This document shows, one piece after another, positions 14,813 through 16,608 of a stretch of 16,608 nt of DNA. The translations under genes were made by a program, and so were the position numbers. The notes under the pieces were generated by a model. That model saw only the letters and a list, made by a program, of their open reading frames with translations. It was not told the DNA's origin and made no database searches. Numbering within the stretch: the first letter of the stretch is position 1; each line of letters opens with the position of its first letter. This stretch comes from Flavobacteriaceae bacterium (GTDB lineage: Bacteria > Bacteroidota > Bacteroidia > Flavobacteriales > Flavobacteriaceae): contig JAURBD010000029.1 in NCBI GenBank assembly GCA_030829155.1, positions 1 through 16,608 of the forward strand, written 5' to 3'.

Positions 14813-16608
14813 ATGAATTTACTTTCTGTTGAGGGCATTTCAAAATCATATGGTGAAAAAGTAATTTTCGAACCTCTATCTTTTGGGATAAACAAAGGAC
14901 AAAAAATTGCTTTAATTGCCAAAAACGGAAGTGGTAAGACTTCAATCTTAAATATTATTTCAGGAAAAGATAATCCTGACCAAGGAAGTGTAGTTTTCAG
15001 AAAAGGGAAGCAGATGGCCTATTTGGCTCAAGAACCTAATCTAAATTCAAAACTTACTGTTGAACAAAGTATTTTAAAAGCGGACAACCCCACACTAAAA
15101 ATAATTGCAAATTATGAGCGGGCAATAGAAAATCCTGAAGATCAAGAAGGCTACCAAAAGGCATTTGAAGCAATGGATCGAAATCAAGCTTGGGATTTTG
15201 AAACACAATACAAGCAAATTTTATTCAAATTAAAATTAGATGACTTGACTGCTTTGGTAGGAAGCTTGTCGGGTGGCCAAAAAAAGAGAATAGCACTTTG
15301 CATTGCGCTACTCAAACAACCAGACTTAATTATTTTGGATGAACCTACCAACCATTTAGATCTTGAAATGATTGAATGGCTAGAAGAATATTTTACAAAA
15401 GAAAAAACAACCATATTGATGGTTACTCACGATCGGTATTTTTTGGAACGTGTATGTAACGAAATCATAGAGTTAGACAAAGGGAAACTATATACATACA
15501 AAGGAAACTATTCTTATTTCCTCGAAAAAAGGGATGCACGATTAGCTCAAGAAAGTGCTGAGGCACACAAAACAAAATTACATTTCAAAAAAGAATTGGA
15601 ATGGATGCGAAAACAACCCAAAGCAAGAACCACAAAATCCAAGTCTAGAATTGATGATTTTAAAGCCATCAAAGAAAAAGCTCAAAAAAGAAGAAATGAA
15701 CATCAAGTTCAACTGGAAATCAATATGGAGCGTTTGGGTAGTAAGATGATTGAAATGCATAAAGTTGGAAAATCATTTAGTGAAAAAGTAATTTTAGATC
15801 GTTTTGATTATGTATTTCAACGAAGAGATCGAATAGGTGTTATTGGAAAAAATGGAACTGGAAAATCAACTTTTTTAAATTTACTAACCTCAAATGATAC
15901 CCCCGACAGTGGAAAAATTATTTGGGGTGAAACTCTAAAATTTGGCTACTACACCCAAAGAGGTATCAGTATAAAAAAAAATCAAAAGGTAATTGATGTT
16001 ATCCGAGAATTCGGAGATTTTATTCCACTTAAAAAAGGAAAAAAAATATCCGCTCAACAACTTTTAGAACGCTTTTTATTTGATCGAAAAAAACAATATG
16101 ATTTTGTTGAAAAATTAAGTGGAGGTGAGCGCAAACGTCTTTATTTATGTACAGTTCTAATTCAAAATCCAAACTTTCTAATCCTTGATGAGCCCACCAA
16201 TGACCTCGATATCATTACCCTTAATGTTCTCGAGAATTTTTTATTGGACTTCCCGGGATGCTTGATAGTTGTTTCACATGATCGATATTTCATGGATAAA
16301 ATTATAGATCATTTATTTGTATTTAAAGGAAATGGGTTAATTGAAGATTTTCCAGGAAACTACTCAGACTATCGTGCTTATGAAGATTCACAAGAGCAAA
16401 AGAAATCCTCTTCAAATGAAGAAAAAAAAATCAAAAAAGAATGGAAAGAAAAATCAACTAAAAAAACCTTAAGCTTTGATCAGCAAAAAGAGTTCAAAAA
16501 ATTAGAGCGAGACATACAAAAAATTGAAGCCCAAAAAAAAGAAACTCAAAATCTTTTTACAACCGAATCATTAAACCCTATAGAAATTGAGGAGTATTCA
16601 ATTAAACT
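14813..16608 (+). CDS. ABC-F family ATPase, Uup-like (C-terminus beyond right edge)
   Basis: 598 complete codons are visible and the stop is outside the window. Two ABC ATPase domains with no membrane segments, as in ABC-F translation factors that act at the ribosomal E site. Domain 1: Walker A AKNGSGKT (36-43), signature LSGGQ (152-156), Walker B LIILDEP (172-178), then an H-loop THD. A charged, mostly helical linker (about 240-325) separates the domains. Domain 2: Walker A GKNGTGKS (345-352), signature LSGGE (435-439), Walker B FLILDEP, SHD. A Lys/Glu-rich coiled-coil tail begins near residue 540 and continues to the edge, which favours the Uup subgroup over EttA. The first Walker A starts with Ala instead of Gly. 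Start ATG 14813 follows an A9 run and a TC. Role in translation or ribosome rescue, or a DNA-linked Uup role; not decided. Confidence 0.9.
   Translation, partial: MNLLSVEGISKSYGEKVIFEPLSFGINKGQKIALIAKNGSGKTSILNIISGKDNPDQGSVVFRKGKQMAYLAQEPNLNSKLTVEQSILKADNPTLKIIANYERAIENPEDQEGYQKAFEAMDRNQAWDFETQYKQILFKLKLDDLTALVGSLSGGQKKRIALCIALLKQPDLIILDEPTNHLDLEMIEWLEEYFTKEKTTILMVTHDRYFLERVCNEIIELDKGKLYTYKGNYSYFLEKRDARLAQESAEAHKTKLHFKKELEWMRKQPKARTTKSKSRIDDFKAIKEKAQKRRNEHQVQLEINMERLGSKMIEMHKVGKSFSEKVILDRFDYVFQRRDRIGVIGKNGTGKSTFLNLLTSNDTPDSGKIIWGETLKFGYYTQRGISIKKNQKVIDVIREFGDFIPLKKGKKISAQQLLERFLFDRKKQYDFVEKLSGGERKRLYLCTVLIQNPNFLILDEPTNDLDIITLNVLENFLLDFPGCLIVVSHDRYFMDKIIDHLFVFKGNGLIEDFPGNYSDYRAYEDSQEQKKSSSNEEKKIKKEWKEKSTKKTLSFDQQKEFKKLERDIQKIEAQKKETQNLFTTESLNPIEIEEYSIK

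Noticed and set aside
14918..14941. Defective first Walker A (Ala in place of the first Gly) in the ABC-F protein
   Set aside because: The key G-S-G-K-T residues are intact, and I have the impression that this variant occurs in other Bacteroidota ABC-F proteins, so inactivity is not supported.

Overview
The window looks like a piece of a Flavobacteriaceae-type (Bacteroidota) chromosome. It is AT-rich, intergenic regions are A/T-dense with few Shine-Dalgarno-like sites, several promoters fit the Bacteroidota -7 element TAnnTTTG, and the proteins (a DUF4856 lipoprotein, a thrombospondin-type-3 surface protein, an ABC-F ATPase) are of flavobacterial type. No tRNA, rRNA, CRISPR array, insertion sequence or phage gene was seen. 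The species cannot be named from the sequence alone.

Layout. (1) 1-2894 is a cell-envelope region: a leftward DUF4856 lipoprotein cut by the left edge, with a promoter flanked by two near-identical 24-bp operator-like sites, then two rightward secreted proteins. The first of these has a calcium-binding type-3 repeat and a run of eight G in its coding sequence. (2) 2964-7763 is a leftward block of five closely packed genes (hot-dog thioesterase, GntP-type permease, RidA protein, fold-III PLP enzyme of the D-serine dehydratase / D-threonine aldolase family, M19 dipeptidase). At its head lie the remains of a zinc-type alcohol dehydrogenase gene, broken by stops, frameshifts and a deletion. (3) 7764-8146 is a divergent control region. 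(4) 8147-14149 holds three rightward metabolic genes: aconitase, a ~600-residue acyl-CoA dehydrogenase and a SulP anion transporter with a STAS domain. (5) 14178-14624 is a leftward HxlR regulator, and divergent from it an ABC-F ATPase starts at 14813 and runs off the right edge.

How the genes may work together. The leftward block makes biochemical sense as uptake and breakdown of D-amino acids or mixed L/D dipeptides: the permease imports, the M19 enzyme cuts dipeptides with a C-terminal D-residue, the PLP enzyme attacks a D-beta-hydroxy amino acid, and RidA removes the reactive enamine/imine a dehydratase would release. The PLP enzyme has the H-x-C metal pair recalled for D-serine dehydratases rather than the H-x-D pair recalled for D-threonine aldolases. 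This pathway is an inference from families and gene order. The aconitase and acyl-CoA dehydrogenase genes fit fatty-acid oxidation feeding the TCA cycle.

The points most worth a second look are the paired operators at 571-663, the G8 tract at 1176-1183, the D-amino-acid block, and the decayed dehydrogenase at 7455-7763. I did not find anything that can be called a wholly new system with confidence.
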